Assembly: GCA_038065125.1 (NCBI GenBank)
Contig: JBBTRP010000060.1
Coordinates: 1 to 49,615 of the forward strand
Source: JBBTRP01 sp038065125
GTDB lineage: Bacteria; Patescibacteriota; Patescibacteriia; JACQRZ01
DNA length: 49,615 bases
Direction: 5' to 3'
In this document: positions 17,055 through 26,032 of the stretch, piece after piece
How the letters are laid out: each line of letters starts with the position of its first letter
Position numbering within the stretch: position 1 is the first letter of the stretch
The notes under the pieces: model-generated
Database searches by the model: none
The model's input: the letters and a program-made list of their open reading frames with translations, nothing else
What the model was told of the DNA's origin: nothing
Program-made: the position numbers and the translations under genes

Positions 17055-18125
17055 ATGGGACAAGGCGACATTCAGGCGGGGGAGTGGAATGCTTTTTTGC
17101 GCGCCCATCAGCACGTTCAGTTTTTGCAATCGTGGGAGTGGGGGATGTTTCATGAGTCGCTGGGGCGTGCCGTGTCACGAACAGTCCTTTGCGATCACAC
17201 AGGTCAATTTTCAGGAATTGGTCAGTGTGTGGACCTGCCGATCGTGGGTAAATTTTTTTATACGCATCTTCCGCACGGTCCGGTTGCCCAGGACTCTCGA
17301 TCCGCCGAGCGTACACTGATTCGAGTTTTGCGGGCGACTCGCGAGCGCGGCGCCGTCTTTTTGCGCATCGAGCCACTCGCAAACCTTGAGCAATCGGAGC
17401 TGATCACCAAAAACAGCAAGAGGGTTCCCGACGTCCAGCCCTCTCATACGAGAATTCTTGATCTTTCTTGTTCGCGTGAGGAGCTACTCTCTCTGATGCA
17501 TCCAAAGACGCGTTACAATATCGGACTTGCTCAAAAAAAAGGAGTCACCGTATCTTCCTTGAGCGAAAAGTCACCCGAAGAGCGTACAGACCTCATCCAT
17601 GCAGCGTGTGAACTTCTTAAAGAGACCGCAGGACGAGATCGGTTTTTCCTACACCCGATACAGTACTATCAGTCTCTTCTTGAAACGTTTCCCTCCCTCG
17701 ATACCCGGAAAGGAGCAGACAGTCCCGCAGTGGAGCTTCTCTACGCCTCCACAGAGCAGGGGATCCGCGCCATTGCGATCGTGCTTTTTTTTGGCGACAC
17801 AGCAACCTATCTGTATGGGGCGAGCAGCGGAAAGTTTCGTAATCTCATGGCTCCCTACGCGCTGCACTGGCACGCTCTCTCACTAGCACAGAAGGCCGGG
17901 TGCCGATGGTACGACTTTTGGGGTATTGCACCAGACGACTCGGAAAATCATCCGCTCGCGGGCGTCACTCGCTTTAAGGAGGGATTCGGGGGGGAGCGGA
18001 TGCAGTATCCCGGAACCTATGATATTGTATTGAAGCCCTTCGAGTACCGGATTTATCAGGTCGCACGAAGTATCCATCGTCGCACTCGTCGTTCAACGGA
18101 TAGGACACGGGCCTCCGAAGCCTGA
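17055..18125 (+). CDS. FemAB-like aminoacyltransferase (peptidoglycan bridge family)
   Basis: A 356-residue member of the FemAB/GNAT-like superfamily, which adds amino acids from aminoacyl-tRNA to the peptidoglycan stem peptide. Landmarks are WNAFLRAHQHVQFLQSWEWG, LPIVGKFFYTHLPHGPV, MHPKTRYNIGLAQKKGV, the second GNAT fold (AIAIVLFFGDTATYLYGASS, LMAPYALHWHALSLAQKAG) and the diagnostic C-terminal YDFWGIAPD ... FKEGFGGE. The ATG at 17055, 8 nt after ruvA, is preferred to an in-frame codon inside ruvA. The last 14 codons and the TGA lie inside the tRNA-Arg gene that begins at 18082. The C-terminus is therefore Arg-rich and encoded by the tRNA's D and anticodon arms. The substrate residue cannot be told from sequence. 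Confidence 0.9.
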   Translation: MGQGDIQAGEWNAFLRAHQHVQFLQSWEWGMFHESLGRAVSRTVLCDHTGQFSGIGQCVDLPIVGKFFYTHLPHGPVAQDSRSAERTLIRVLRATRERGAVFLRIEPLANLEQSELITKNSKRVPDVQPSHTRILDLSCSREELLSLMHPKTRYNIGLAQKKGVTVSSLSEKSPEERTDLIHAACELLKETAGRDRFFLHPIQYYQSLLETFPSLDTRKGADSPAVELLYASTEQGIRAIAIVLFFGDTATYLYGASSGKFRNLMAPYALHWHALSLAQKAGCRWYDFWGIAPDDSENHPLAGVTRFKEGFGGERMQYPGTYDIVLKPFEYRIYQVARSIHRRTRRSTDRTRASEA

Positions 18126-18153
18126 AATACAGGTTCGATTCCTGTCGAGTGCA
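18082..18153 (+). tRNA. tRNA-Arg (anticodon CCG)
   Basis: Acceptor stem GCACTCG/CGAGTGC, D arm GTTC...GGAC, anticodon stem CGGGC/GCCTG with loop CTCCGAA (anticodon CCG, codon CGG), T arm ACAGG-TTCGATT-CCTGT. The 3' CCA is not encoded. The first 44 nt overlap the end of the FemAB-like gene on the same strand; the femAB TGA falls at the 3' side of the anticodon stem. Confidence 0.95.
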
Positions 18154-18444
18154 GAGGTGAACAAAAAAAGTATTCAAGCGATTTTTACCTTTAAATTATA
18201 GGAATTTTACGGGGAGACGACTTTATTGATACGAACACTTTCCTGGTTCAAGATTTTTACGACTTTTCCACACAAGAAAACAAAGGATTATGGGGAAAAC
18301 CAATCCAAAATCAAATTATGACAAGGAAAATTCTGGGGATAAAGTGTTGATAAAGTGTGCCTTTCTGTTGATACCTTTTTGTATTCAGTATCGAGAAAAT
18401 AAGGATTTGTTATAAATATAAGGGAAATATTGTCCAGGAAGTAC
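18154..18444. other. AT-rich intergenic stretch upstream of the rpoB promoter
   Basis: No convincing gene is seen. The stretch holds an 11-nt tandem (GATAAAGTGT at 18338-18347 and 18349-18358) and several TTGATA or TATAAA-like hexamers without good pairing. A few 9-mers are one mismatch from a DnaA box (for example TTTTCCACA). No strong terminator follows the tRNA. Confidence 0.5.
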
Positions 18445-18473
18445 TTGACAAGATTTTTCATTTCACATAGAAT
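18445..18473 (+). promoter_or_regulatory. Consensus promoter of the rpoB-rpoC operon
   Basis: TTGACA (18445-18450), 17-nt spacer, TAGAAT (18468-18473). The predicted start of transcription near 18480 gives an untranslated leader of about 140 nt before rpoB. Confidence 0.85.
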
Positions 18474-18538
18474 GGAATAACTCGTGCTCACTTTTGTTGT
18501 TCAGGTAACTGGAGAATTTATACTCAGTGTAATGAGTC

Positions 18539-18614
18539 AAACGAGGTAAGATGCAGAAAAGTAGATCCATTGGAGGCATCCAATGGGATTAATTTTTTTT
18601 ATCTTACTTCGTTT
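18539..18614 (+). promoter_or_regulatory. Nested hairpin leader of rpoB (candidate attenuator)
   Basis: Outer stem: AAACGAGGTAAGAT (18539-18552) pairs with ATCTTACTTCGTTT (18601-18614), 14 pairs with one G-T, followed by T residues to 18616. Inner stem: CCATTGGA (18567-18574), loop GGCA, TCCAATGG (18579-18586), followed 6 nt later by eight T (18593-18600). The outer 5' arm contains the Shine-Dalgarno site and ATG of a 13-codon ORF. Ribosome movement through that ORF would compete with both stems. Confidence 0.55.
18551..18592 (+). CDS. Putative 13-residue leader peptide upstream of rpoB
   Basis: An ORF reading MQKSRSIGGIQWD and ending TAA at 18590-18592. It is preceded by GAGGT (18543-18547), 3 nt before the ATG, which can pair with the 16S rRNA 3' end. 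The rpoB ATG 29 nt downstream has no visible Shine-Dalgarno site, so rpoB may depend on re-initiation or coupling. The ORF sits inside a strong nested hairpin. It may be chance; only conservation in relatives or expression data would decide. Confidence 0.35.
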   Translation: MQKSRSIGGIQWD

Positions 18615-18621
18615 TTAACGT

Positions 18622-21600
18622 ATGGCTCCACGATCCAACCGTCGCTATTTTACGCAAGAGCACAACGTTATCCCGCTTCCCGATTTGATCGAGGTGCAGA
18701 AAGACTCGTATCGATGGTTTGTCGAATCGGGACTCAGGGAGCTACTCGAGGAGGTTTCGCCGATAAATGATTTTACCGGGCGCGATCTCGAGCTTGAGTT
18801 CGTCGACTATTATTTCGATGAGCCAAAGTTTGACGAGAAAACAAGTCTTTCAAAAAATTTGACGTACGAAAGCGCTCTCTGGATTCGCGCAAAGCTCTCA
18901 AATAAGCGGACCAACGAGGAAAAGGTCCAGGATCTCTACCTGGGCGATTTCCCGCTCATGACCGACCGCGGGACGTTTATCGTGAACGGCGTCGAGCGCG
19001 TTGTCGTCTCTCAGCTGATTCGTTCGGCCGGTGTTTTCTTTACCTCTCAGACGTATCGCGGGTCAGACCGACGGTACTATGGAGCAAAGCTGATCCCGAA
19101 TCGTGGCGCGTGGCTGGAGTTTGAAACCGATGAGAGCGGATGTATCTGGGTCAAGATCGACCGCAAGAGAAAGGTCGCCTGCACATCGCTCCTGCGCGCT
19201 TTCGGATTTGCCTCAAACGAGGAGATCCTTCCGCTCTTTTCCGCCGTCGACACGCACCCCGACACAAAATATCTCGAGGCAACCCTGGAAAAAGACAATG
19301 CGCACGACGAACTCTCAGGCCTCGTCGAAATTTACAAGCGCATCCGTCCGGGAGATCTCGCGACCCCCGATAACGCGCGCACGCTTATCCATGATATGTT
19401 TTTCCGGTTCGACCGGTATGACTTGGGTAGGGTCGGACGCCATAAGATGAACCAGCGATTTGGGCTCGACTACTCTCCCAAGACCAAAGACGGGCGCGTG
19501 CTGAAACGGGAAGACATCGTCGCGCTGATTTCAGAAATCATCAACTACAACAACTCGCAGAAAGAGCCGGATGACATCGACCATCTCGGCAACCGCCGCA
19601 TCCGCGCGGTCGGCGAGTTGATTCAAAACAAATTCCGCGTCGGTCTCGTCCGTATGGAGCGCATCATCAAAGATCGCATGAGCACCCTGGATGTGACGAC
19701 GCTTTCCCCGACAAAACTCATCAATGCGCGGCCGGTCATCATCGCAGTCAAGGAGTTCTTCATGTCTTCGCAGCTCTCTCAGTTCATGGACCAGACCAAT
19801 CCGCTCTCAGAGCTGGAGCATAAGCGCAGAATCTCGGCACTGGGGCCGGGCGGACTCTCCCGCGAACGCGCGGGTTTTGAGGTGCGCGATGTGCACCCGA
19901 CCCACTACGGTCGAATCTGTCCGATTGCCACTCCCGAAGGGCCCAACATTGGTTTGGTTGGCCACCTTGCATCCTACGCGCGACTCAATGAGTTTGGATT
20001 TATCGAAACCCCGTTTCGCATCATCGTGAAGGAGGTCGCAAATGACGGAAGTGCCGGCGTTGGCGAGATCGTACGGAGCGATATTGTTAAGCCTGACACG
20101 CACGAGGTGCTTGGTACTGCAGGAGAAATTATCGATGCGGTAAAGGCAAAAGAACTTTCTAAACATGCCGCAGTGTTCCCGACTCTCTTGGTTAAGCCGC
20201 GCGTCACCGAGACGGTCATTTATCTTGATGCATTTGTCGAAGAGCGACACATCACCACCGCCGCGACTACGCCATTGGATCCGAAAGGATATTTTGTAAA
20301 CGACAAGGCTGAGATGCGTAAGTACGGTCAGCCGTCATTCGATTCGGTTGAGCTCATTGACTATATGGACGTCGCGCCGAATCAGATCGTGTCAGTCTCG
20401 ACATCACTCATTCCTTTTCTCGAACATGACGACGCGGCACGCGCGCTCATGGGATCAAACATGCAGCGCCAAGCGGTGCCGCTCGTGCGCCCGCAGGCGC
20501 CCATGGTGGGAACCGGCGTTGAGGGGCGAGCCGCGTACGACTCGGGCCGTCTCACGGTCAGCGAAGTAGACGGAACCGTCATTGGCGTGGAAGGAGACCA
20601 GATTACCGTTCAGACCGAGACTGAGGAGGTCAAGACCTATGGCCTCGCAAAATTTCTCCGCTCAAACGCCTCAACCTGTATCAATCAAAAACCGATCGTG
20701 AATCGCGGTGATACCGTCACTAAGGGAACTGTGCTTGCCGACGGTCCCGCAACGCAGAACGGTGAGCTCGCGCTGGGACAAAACGTCCTGGTCGGATTCA
20801 TGTCGTGGGAGCTCGGGAATTACGAAGACGCCATCCTCATTTCCGAGCGCATGGTGCACGACGACCGGTTCACCTCAATTCATATTGAGAATTACATGCT
20901 CGCGGTTCGCGACACGAAACTCGGCCCCGAGATCATTACGCGCGATATTCCTAACGTAAGCGAAGAGAAGCTCAAAGACCTCGACGAGGACGGAATTGTT
21001 CGGATCGGTGCGGAGGTCTCATCCGGAGACATTCTCGTGGGTAAAATCACCCCCAAAGGGGAGACTGAGCTCTCACCGGAAGAAAAACTGTTACGCGCGA
21101 TTTTTGGAGAGAAGGCAAAGGATATCCGAGACTCATCCCTCTATTTGGAACATGGTGAGCACGGCAAAGTGATCGATGTGAAGATCTTCTCGCGCGAGGG
21201 CGGCGACAAACTCCCCTCCGGTGTGATCAAGAATATCCAGGTGACGGTAGCGCACTTGAGAAAAATCCAAGTAGGCGACAAGATGGCGGGCCGCCACGGA
21301 AACAAAGGCGTCATTTCCCGCGTCGTTTCGATCGAAGACATGCCGCATCTTCCCGACGGCCGCACCATCGATATCGTGCTCTCACCACTGGGTATCATCT
21401 CCCGTATGAACTTGGGACAGATTCTGGAAACGCATTTGGGAATGGCCGCTCGTCGACTTCATTTTACCGTGGCGACACCGCCACTGGACGGCATCGGCGA
21501 ACCGCAAATTAAACGACTCCTGGCCGAGGCAGGATTCCCTGAAGACGGAAAGCGCAATCTCATCGATGGGCGCAACGGCGATCAGTTCGCCAATGCCACG

Positions 21601-21975
21601 GTGGTCGGTAAAATGTATATGATGAAGCTCATCCATATGGTGGAGGACAAGATTCACCAACGCTCGATCGGACCGTACTCACTAATTACACAGCAGCCGC
21701 TTGGCGGTAAAGCGCAGTCTGGGGGACAACGGTTCGGAGAGATGGAGGTGTGGGCGCTGGAAGCCTATGGCGCAGCACACACATTGCAGGAAATTTTGAC
21801 CATCAAATCGGACGACGTCACCGGCCGTTCAAAGGCGTATGAGGCGATCATCAAAGGCGAAAAAATCATGAAGCTCAACGTGCCGGAAGCCTTCAATGTG
21901 TTGGTACGCGAATTGAAGGGCCTCTCCCTTGATGTGGAGCTGCTTAAAGAGCACGATCGAGAAGAAAAAGACTAA
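18622..21975 (+). CDS. rpoB: RNA polymerase beta subunit
   Basis: The 1117-residue beta subunit forms the catalytic core of RNA polymerase with beta'. Landmarks include the N-terminal IPLPDLIEVQKDSYRWF, the rifampicin pocket (SQLSQFMDQTNPLSELEHKR, then RRISALGPGGLSRERAGFE), HPTHYGRICPIATPEGPNIG, the C-terminal GDKMAGRHGNKGVIS clamp region and GGQRFGEMEVWALEAYGAAH. The residues equivalent to E. coli D516, H526 and S531 are the unchanged D390, H400 and S405, so rifampicin sensitivity at the target is expected. It is shorter than the E. coli protein because lineage-specific insertions are absent. rpoC follows 11 nt later. No ribosome binding site is seen before the ATG, which is preceded by a structured leader. 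Confidence 0.98.
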   Translation: MAPRSNRRYFTQEHNVIPLPDLIEVQKDSYRWFVESGLRELLEEVSPINDFTGRDLELEFVDYYFDEPKFDEKTSLSKNLTYESALWIRAKLSNKRTNEEKVQDLYLGDFPLMTDRGTFIVNGVERVVVSQLIRSAGVFFTSQTYRGSDRRYYGAKLIPNRGAWLEFETDESGCIWVKIDRKRKVACTSLLRAFGFASNEEILPLFSAVDTHPDTKYLEATLEKDNAHDELSGLVEIYKRIRPGDLATPDNARTLIHDMFFRFDRYDLGRVGRHKMNQRFGLDYSPKTKDGRVLKREDIVALISEIINYNNSQKEPDDIDHLGNRRIRAVGELIQNKFRVGLVRMERIIKDRMSTLDVTTLSPTKLINARPVIIAVKEFFMSSQLSQFMDQTNPLSELEHKRRISALGPGGLSRERAGFEVRDVHPTHYGRICPIATPEGPNIGLVGHLASYARLNEFGFIETPFRIIVKEVANDGSAGVGEIVRSDIVKPDTHEVLGTAGEIIDAVKAKELSKHAAVFPTLLVKPRVTETVIYLDAFVEERHITTAATTPLDPKGYFVNDKAEMRKYGQPSFDSVELIDYMDVAPNQIVSVSTSLIPFLEHDDAARALMGSNMQRQAVPLVRPQAPMVGTGVEGRAAYDSGRLTVSEVDGTVIGVEGDQITVQTETEEVKTYGLAKFLRSNASTCINQKPIVNRGDTVTKGTVLADGPATQNGELALGQNVLVGFMSWELGNYEDAILISERMVHDDRFTSIHIENYMLAVRDTKLGPEIITRDIPNVSEEKLKDLDEDGIVRIGAEVSSGDILVGKITPKGETELSPEEKLLRAIFGEKAKDIRDSSLYLEHGEHGKVIDVKIFSREGGDKLPSGVIKNIQVTVAHLRKIQVGDKMAGRHGNKGVISRVVSIEDMPHLPDGRTIDIVLSPLGIISRMNLGQILETHLGMAARRLHFTVATPPLDGIGEPQIKRLLAEAGFPEDGKRNLIDGRNGDQFANATVVGKMYMMKLIHMVEDKIHQRSIGPYSLITQQPLGGKAQSGGQRFGEMEVWALEAYGAAHTLQEILTIKSDDVTGRSKAYEAIIKGEKIMKLNVPEAFNVLVRELKGLSLDVELLKEHDREEKD

Positions 21976-21986
21976 CCACTACCACC

Positions 21987-24900
21987 ATGGGACCTGAAGA
22001 AAAAAAAGACTCTATCCAAATTTTTGACTTCGAGGCGATCAGATTGAAAGTCGCCTCACCCGACGACATCCACCGATGGTCGTACGGCGAGGTAACTCGC
22101 CCGGAAACTATTAATTACCGGACGCAGCGACCTGAAAAGGACGGTCTTTTTTCTGAGCGTATTTTCGGCCCGACCAAAGACTGGGAGTGCTACTGCGGAA
22201 AATACAAAAAGATCCGCTACAAGGGCATTATTTGCGACAAGTGCAGCGTCGAGGTGACGCGCTCGATCGTTCGGCGTGAACGGATGGGCCACATCGACCT
22301 CGCCGCTCCGGTATCCCACATCTGGTTTCTGCGCGGTGTGCCGTCAAAGATCGGCCTAACACTGGATATCTCTGTTCAGAATCTAGAAAAGATCATCTAC
22401 TTCGCGAGCTTCATTATTATTTCCGTCAACGAGGCACTGAAAACCGAAACGGTCGCGCAGATCGATGAGGAGGCGAAAAGCAAAAAGAAACAGATCGATA
22501 ATGAGTTTAATCAAAAAACCCAAGCGCTCCGCAATCGCCTGGAAAAAGAGGGGGCCAAAGAAGAGCTCATCGACAAACAGATTTCTGAGATCTTGAAGGA
22601 AAAAGCTGCCGCTCTTTCGGGACTGGATGAGCGAGTACACCTTGCCGAGACTGAACTCAAAGATCTCAAGCCCCTCAAGATCATTTCTGAAAATACCTAT
22701 CGCGACCTCTCCGTGCGGTATGGCCATCTTTTTGAAGCCGGCATTGGCGCAGAAGCCTTGCGCACGCTCCTTTCTTCGACCGATCTGAAAGCCCTTGAGA
22801 AAAAACTCGAGACAGAACTTGAGACCGCGCAGGGCTTGAAGCGGGAGAAGCTGGTGCGGCGGGTGAAGCTCGTTAAGAGTTTTATCGTCAACAGCATCCG
22901 CCCCGAGTGGATGATCCTCAATGTCGTCCCGATCATTCCGCCAGATCTTCGCCCCATGGTTGCGCTGGACGGCGGGCGTTTTGCAACATCCGATCTCAAC
23001 GATCTCTATCGCCGCGTCATCAATCGCAATAATCGCCTCAAGCAACTCATCGACTTGAAGGCGCCAGAGGTCATCTGTCGTAACGAAAAGCGTATGTTAC
23101 AGGAAGCGGTCGATGCGCTCATCGACAACAGTGCACGGCATGGCAAGACCGTCATCGCATCAACGGGCCAAAAGCGCATGCTCAAGAGTCTTGCTGATAT
23201 GCTTAAAGGAAAGCGCGGTCGCTTCCGTCAGAACCTCTTGGGAAAACGTATTGACTACTCGGGCCGCAGCGTGATTGTCGTTGGGCCGCACCTCAAACTC
23301 CATCAGTGTGGACTCCCCAAGCGCATGGCGCTCGACCTCTTCAAGCCGTTCGTGATGGGGGAGCTCATTAAGCAGGGGCACGTGTACAACGTCCGCAGTG
23401 CGTCGCGATTCATCGAGTCCGGACGCGATGAGGTATGGGATATTCTTGAAGAGATCATCAAGGGCGCGTACGTGCTTCTCAACCGCGCGCCGACCCTTCA
23501 CCGCTTGGGTATTCAAGCTTTCAAGCCGGTGCTCATCGAGGGTAAGGCGATTCAGATTCATCCGCTCGTGTGTACAGCGTTCAATGCCGACTTTGATGGC
23601 GACCAGATGGCCGTACACGTTCCGTTGTCCGATGAGGCGCGGTGGGAGGCGGAAAACATCATGCTCTCAAGCCGCAATCTACTCAAGCCCGCAACCGGAA
23701 GCCCGATCGCCGTCCCGATCCAGGACATTGTCTGGGGCGCATTTTACATGACACATATTCCGGATGCCGAATATGCGCGGGACGAAAAATCCATAAAACG
23801 TTTCGCTGACGAGCATGAAGCGACTGTCGCGTATTCGGCCGGAATCATCGGCCTTCAGGAAAAAATCATCGTGAACCCCTCACCGGAACTTCTCGTACGT
23901 CTTCATCAGAAAGATGCGGAGTCGCACCATCTGGAGACGTGTGTCGGTCGGATTCTCTTCAACCAGATTTTTCCCGCGCCCGTGCCGTTTTGCAATAATA
24001 AGGTAGACAAGAAGGTCATGGGAGAAATCATCTCGCTGTGCCTGGAGCTTCTCGGCATGGCGGAGACTGCAAAAATTCTTGACGACATCAAAGATCTTTG
24101 TGGAGAGTACCTGACGCAGTCCGGTCTCTCGTTTGGCATGGACGACATTCCCACACTGACCGAAAAACCCGAGATTATCAAAAAGACGGAGAAGCGGATC
24201 GACGAGATCGAGCAGCAGTATGAGATGGGCCTCCTCACCTTCTATGAGCGGAGAAACCGTATCATCACTGTGTGGACGGAGACACGCGATATACTCGCAA
24301 AACTCTCCAAGGCTTCCCTGGACCGAACCAGTTCGGTGTTCTCCATTATCGAGTCCGGCGCTCGCGGAACCTGGGCGCAGCTCAATCAAATTGTCGGCAT
24401 GAAGGGACTCCTGGCAAGCCCGTCCGGAGAAATTATCGAGCTCGCAGTCAAAAGCAGTTTTAAAGAAGGACTGGGGGTGCTTGAGTATTTCATCTCGACG
24501 CACGGCGCGCGAAAAGGATTGGTGGATACGGCTTTGAGAACCTCAAACGCCGGATACCTCACCCGCCGTCTCGTTGACGTGTCGCAGGATGTGGTGGTCA
24601 CCGACAGTGACTGCGGAGACAAGAAGGGAATTGAAATGATCAAAAGCGAATCCGACGCGATTGGACTGGATATGTATGACCGCACCGTCGGGCGCGCCGC
24701 CGCCGCTGACGTTTCCGGGAAGGACGGCGAGGTGCTGATCAAACGGAATGAGCTCTTTACGAAAGAACATGCGCACATCTTGCGCACTGCGGGCGTTGAA
24801 TCTCTCACGATCCGGTCGATCCTCACCTGTAAGTCGGTCCGCGGCGTTTGTCAGCGCTGCTACGGATTGGATCCGGCATACAACGATCTCGTCAAGCTCG

Positions 24901-26015
24901 GGACGGCGGTCGGCATCATTGCGGCGCAAAGTCTTGGCGAACCGGGAACGCAACTCACCATGAGAACCTTCCATACTGGCGGTGTCGCGGGCGTTGACAT
25001 CACACAAGGCTTGCCGCGCGTCGAAGAGCTTTTTGAAGGGCGCGCGCCCAAGAACCGGGCCGTGATTGCCGAAGTCGCAGGTCGCGTGTCCGTGACGGAA
25101 AAACAGAGAACAACCGCGACTGGTGATGGCAAGGAGGTCGCAAAGACCGCGCCGAACCAGAAGATTGTCGCAATTCATTATTCAGACACGGAAGACGAAC
25201 TCTATAAGTTCTCGACCCGCAAGAAGGAGGACGACACTGAGGAAGGCACTGACGAGATCATCGAAGAGAAAAAAGCAGCGCCGAAAAAGAAAAAAACGAA
25301 ACTCGAAATTCGCGTGGTCGAAGGCGCGAATGTTGCCACAGGAGACGTACTCTTCGTGACCACTTCCGGGATCGAGGTGGCCGCACGGCGCCCCGGGGTC
25401 GTGACGCAAGTGGGAAAGACGGGCCTCAAAATATCCGTCGTGAGCGAGAGTATCCGCGAGTCCATCGTTCCCTCCAATACGTATGTGCTGGTCAAAGACG
25501 GGGATCTGGTGGGTGTCGGCGATCAACTGACCGAAGGCAACCTCGACCTTCAGACGCTCTACCGCTACAAAGGGCGCAACCGGACACAGCATTACATTAT
25601 CAACGAGATTCAGCACATCTATTTTTCTCAAGGTCAAAAGCTCAACGACAAGCACATCGAGGTGATTGTGCGCCAAATGTTCTCGCGTATTGCGGTGACC
25701 GATGCGGGCGAGACCGATCTTCTGTCCGGAGAGATCGTCGAGAGAACCGAGTTTTTGGAATCAAATGCAAAGGCGCGAAAGACAGAGCTCAAGGAGGCAA
25801 AAGGCGATGAGCTCCTCATGGGAATCACGAAGGCGTCGCTCTCCACCCGTAGCTGGTTGTCTGCAGCATCCTTCCAAGAGACGGCGCGCGTCCTCATCAA
25901 TGCCGCCGTCACCGGCAAGGCAGACCACCTCGAAGGACTCAAAGAAAATGTCATCATCGGCCGACTGATTCCGGTTGGAACCGGCTACCAGGTCCGCAAA
26001 CGGCGAGAGCGATAA
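21987..26015 (+). CDS. rpoC: RNA polymerase beta' subunit
   Basis: The 1342-residue beta' subunit carries the catalytic magnesium loop NADFDGDQMAVH (about 533-544). The first zinc site is CYCGKYKKIRYKGIICDKC (68-86); the second includes DCGD and CKSVRGVCQRCYG. Other landmarks are NRAPTLHRLGIQAF and the trigger-loop area GEPGTQLTMRTFHTGG. Two departures from the short Gram-positive type stand out. One is a charged coiled-coil insertion at about 157-232. The other is an acidic/lysine-rich linker (KKEDDTEEGTDE ... KKAAPKKKKTK) near 1075-1110, inside the C-terminal sandwich-barrel region. It forms an operon with rpoB (11 nt gap) and probably the following phosphatase (17 nt). No clear Shine-Dalgarno site precedes the ATG. 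Confidence 0.98.
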   Translation: MGPEEKKDSIQIFDFEAIRLKVASPDDIHRWSYGEVTRPETINYRTQRPEKDGLFSERIFGPTKDWECYCGKYKKIRYKGIICDKCSVEVTRSIVRRERMGHIDLAAPVSHIWFLRGVPSKIGLTLDISVQNLEKIIYFASFIIISVNEALKTETVAQIDEEAKSKKKQIDNEFNQKTQALRNRLEKEGAKEELIDKQISEILKEKAAALSGLDERVHLAETELKDLKPLKIISENTYRDLSVRYGHLFEAGIGAEALRTLLSSTDLKALEKKLETELETAQGLKREKLVRRVKLVKSFIVNSIRPEWMILNVVPIIPPDLRPMVALDGGRFATSDLNDLYRRVINRNNRLKQLIDLKAPEVICRNEKRMLQEAVDALIDNSARHGKTVIASTGQKRMLKSLADMLKGKRGRFRQNLLGKRIDYSGRSVIVVGPHLKLHQCGLPKRMALDLFKPFVMGELIKQGHVYNVRSASRFIESGRDEVWDILEEIIKGAYVLLNRAPTLHRLGIQAFKPVLIEGKAIQIHPLVCTAFNADFDGDQMAVHVPLSDEARWEAENIMLSSRNLLKPATGSPIAVPIQDIVWGAFYMTHIPDAEYARDEKSIKRFADEHEATVAYSAGIIGLQEKIIVNPSPELLVRLHQKDAESHHLETCVGRILFNQIFPAPVPFCNNKVDKKVMGEIISLCLELLGMAETAKILDDIKDLCGEYLTQSGLSFGMDDIPTLTEKPEIIKKTEKRIDEIEQQYEMGLLTFYERRNRIITVWTETRDILAKLSKASLDRTSSVFSIIESGARGTWAQLNQIVGMKGLLASPSGEIIELAVKSSFKEGLGVLEYFISTHGARKGLVDTALRTSNAGYLTRRLVDVSQDVVVTDSDCGDKKGIEMIKSESDAIGLDMYDRTVGRAAAADVSGKDGEVLIKRNELFTKEHAHILRTAGVESLTIRSILTCKSVRGVCQRCYGLDPAYNDLVKLGTAVGIIAAQSLGEPGTQLTMRTFHTGGVAGVDITQGLPRVEELFEGRAPKNRAVIAEVAGRVSVTEKQRTTATGDGKEVAKTAPNQKIVAIHYSDTEDELYKFSTRKKEDDTEEGTDEIIEEKKAAPKKKKTKLEIRVVEGANVATGDVLFVTTSGIEVAARRPGVVTQVGKTGLKISVVSESIRESIVPSNTYVLVKDGDLVGVGDQLTEGNLDLQTLYRYKGRNRTQHYIINEIQHIYFSQGQKLNDKHIEVIVRQMFSRIAVTDAGETDLLSGEIVERTEFLESNAKARKTELKEAKGDELLMGITKASLSTRSWLSAASFQETARVLINAAVTGKADHLEGLKENVIIGRLIPVGTGYQVRKRRER

Positions 26016-26032
26016 GCGCTTCGACTCGTGCA

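Noticed and set aside
18154..18444. Replication origin near rpoB, suggested by DnaA-box-like 9-mers and AT-rich tandem GATAAAGTGT
   Set aside because: Only single boxes with mismatches are seen, with no dnaA or dnaN nearby. The chance level is high in AT-rich DNA.
22383..24503. Long minus-strand open frames (207-220 codons) opposite rpoC
   Set aside because: They lie wholly inside a conserved gene and have no start signals or recognisable products.
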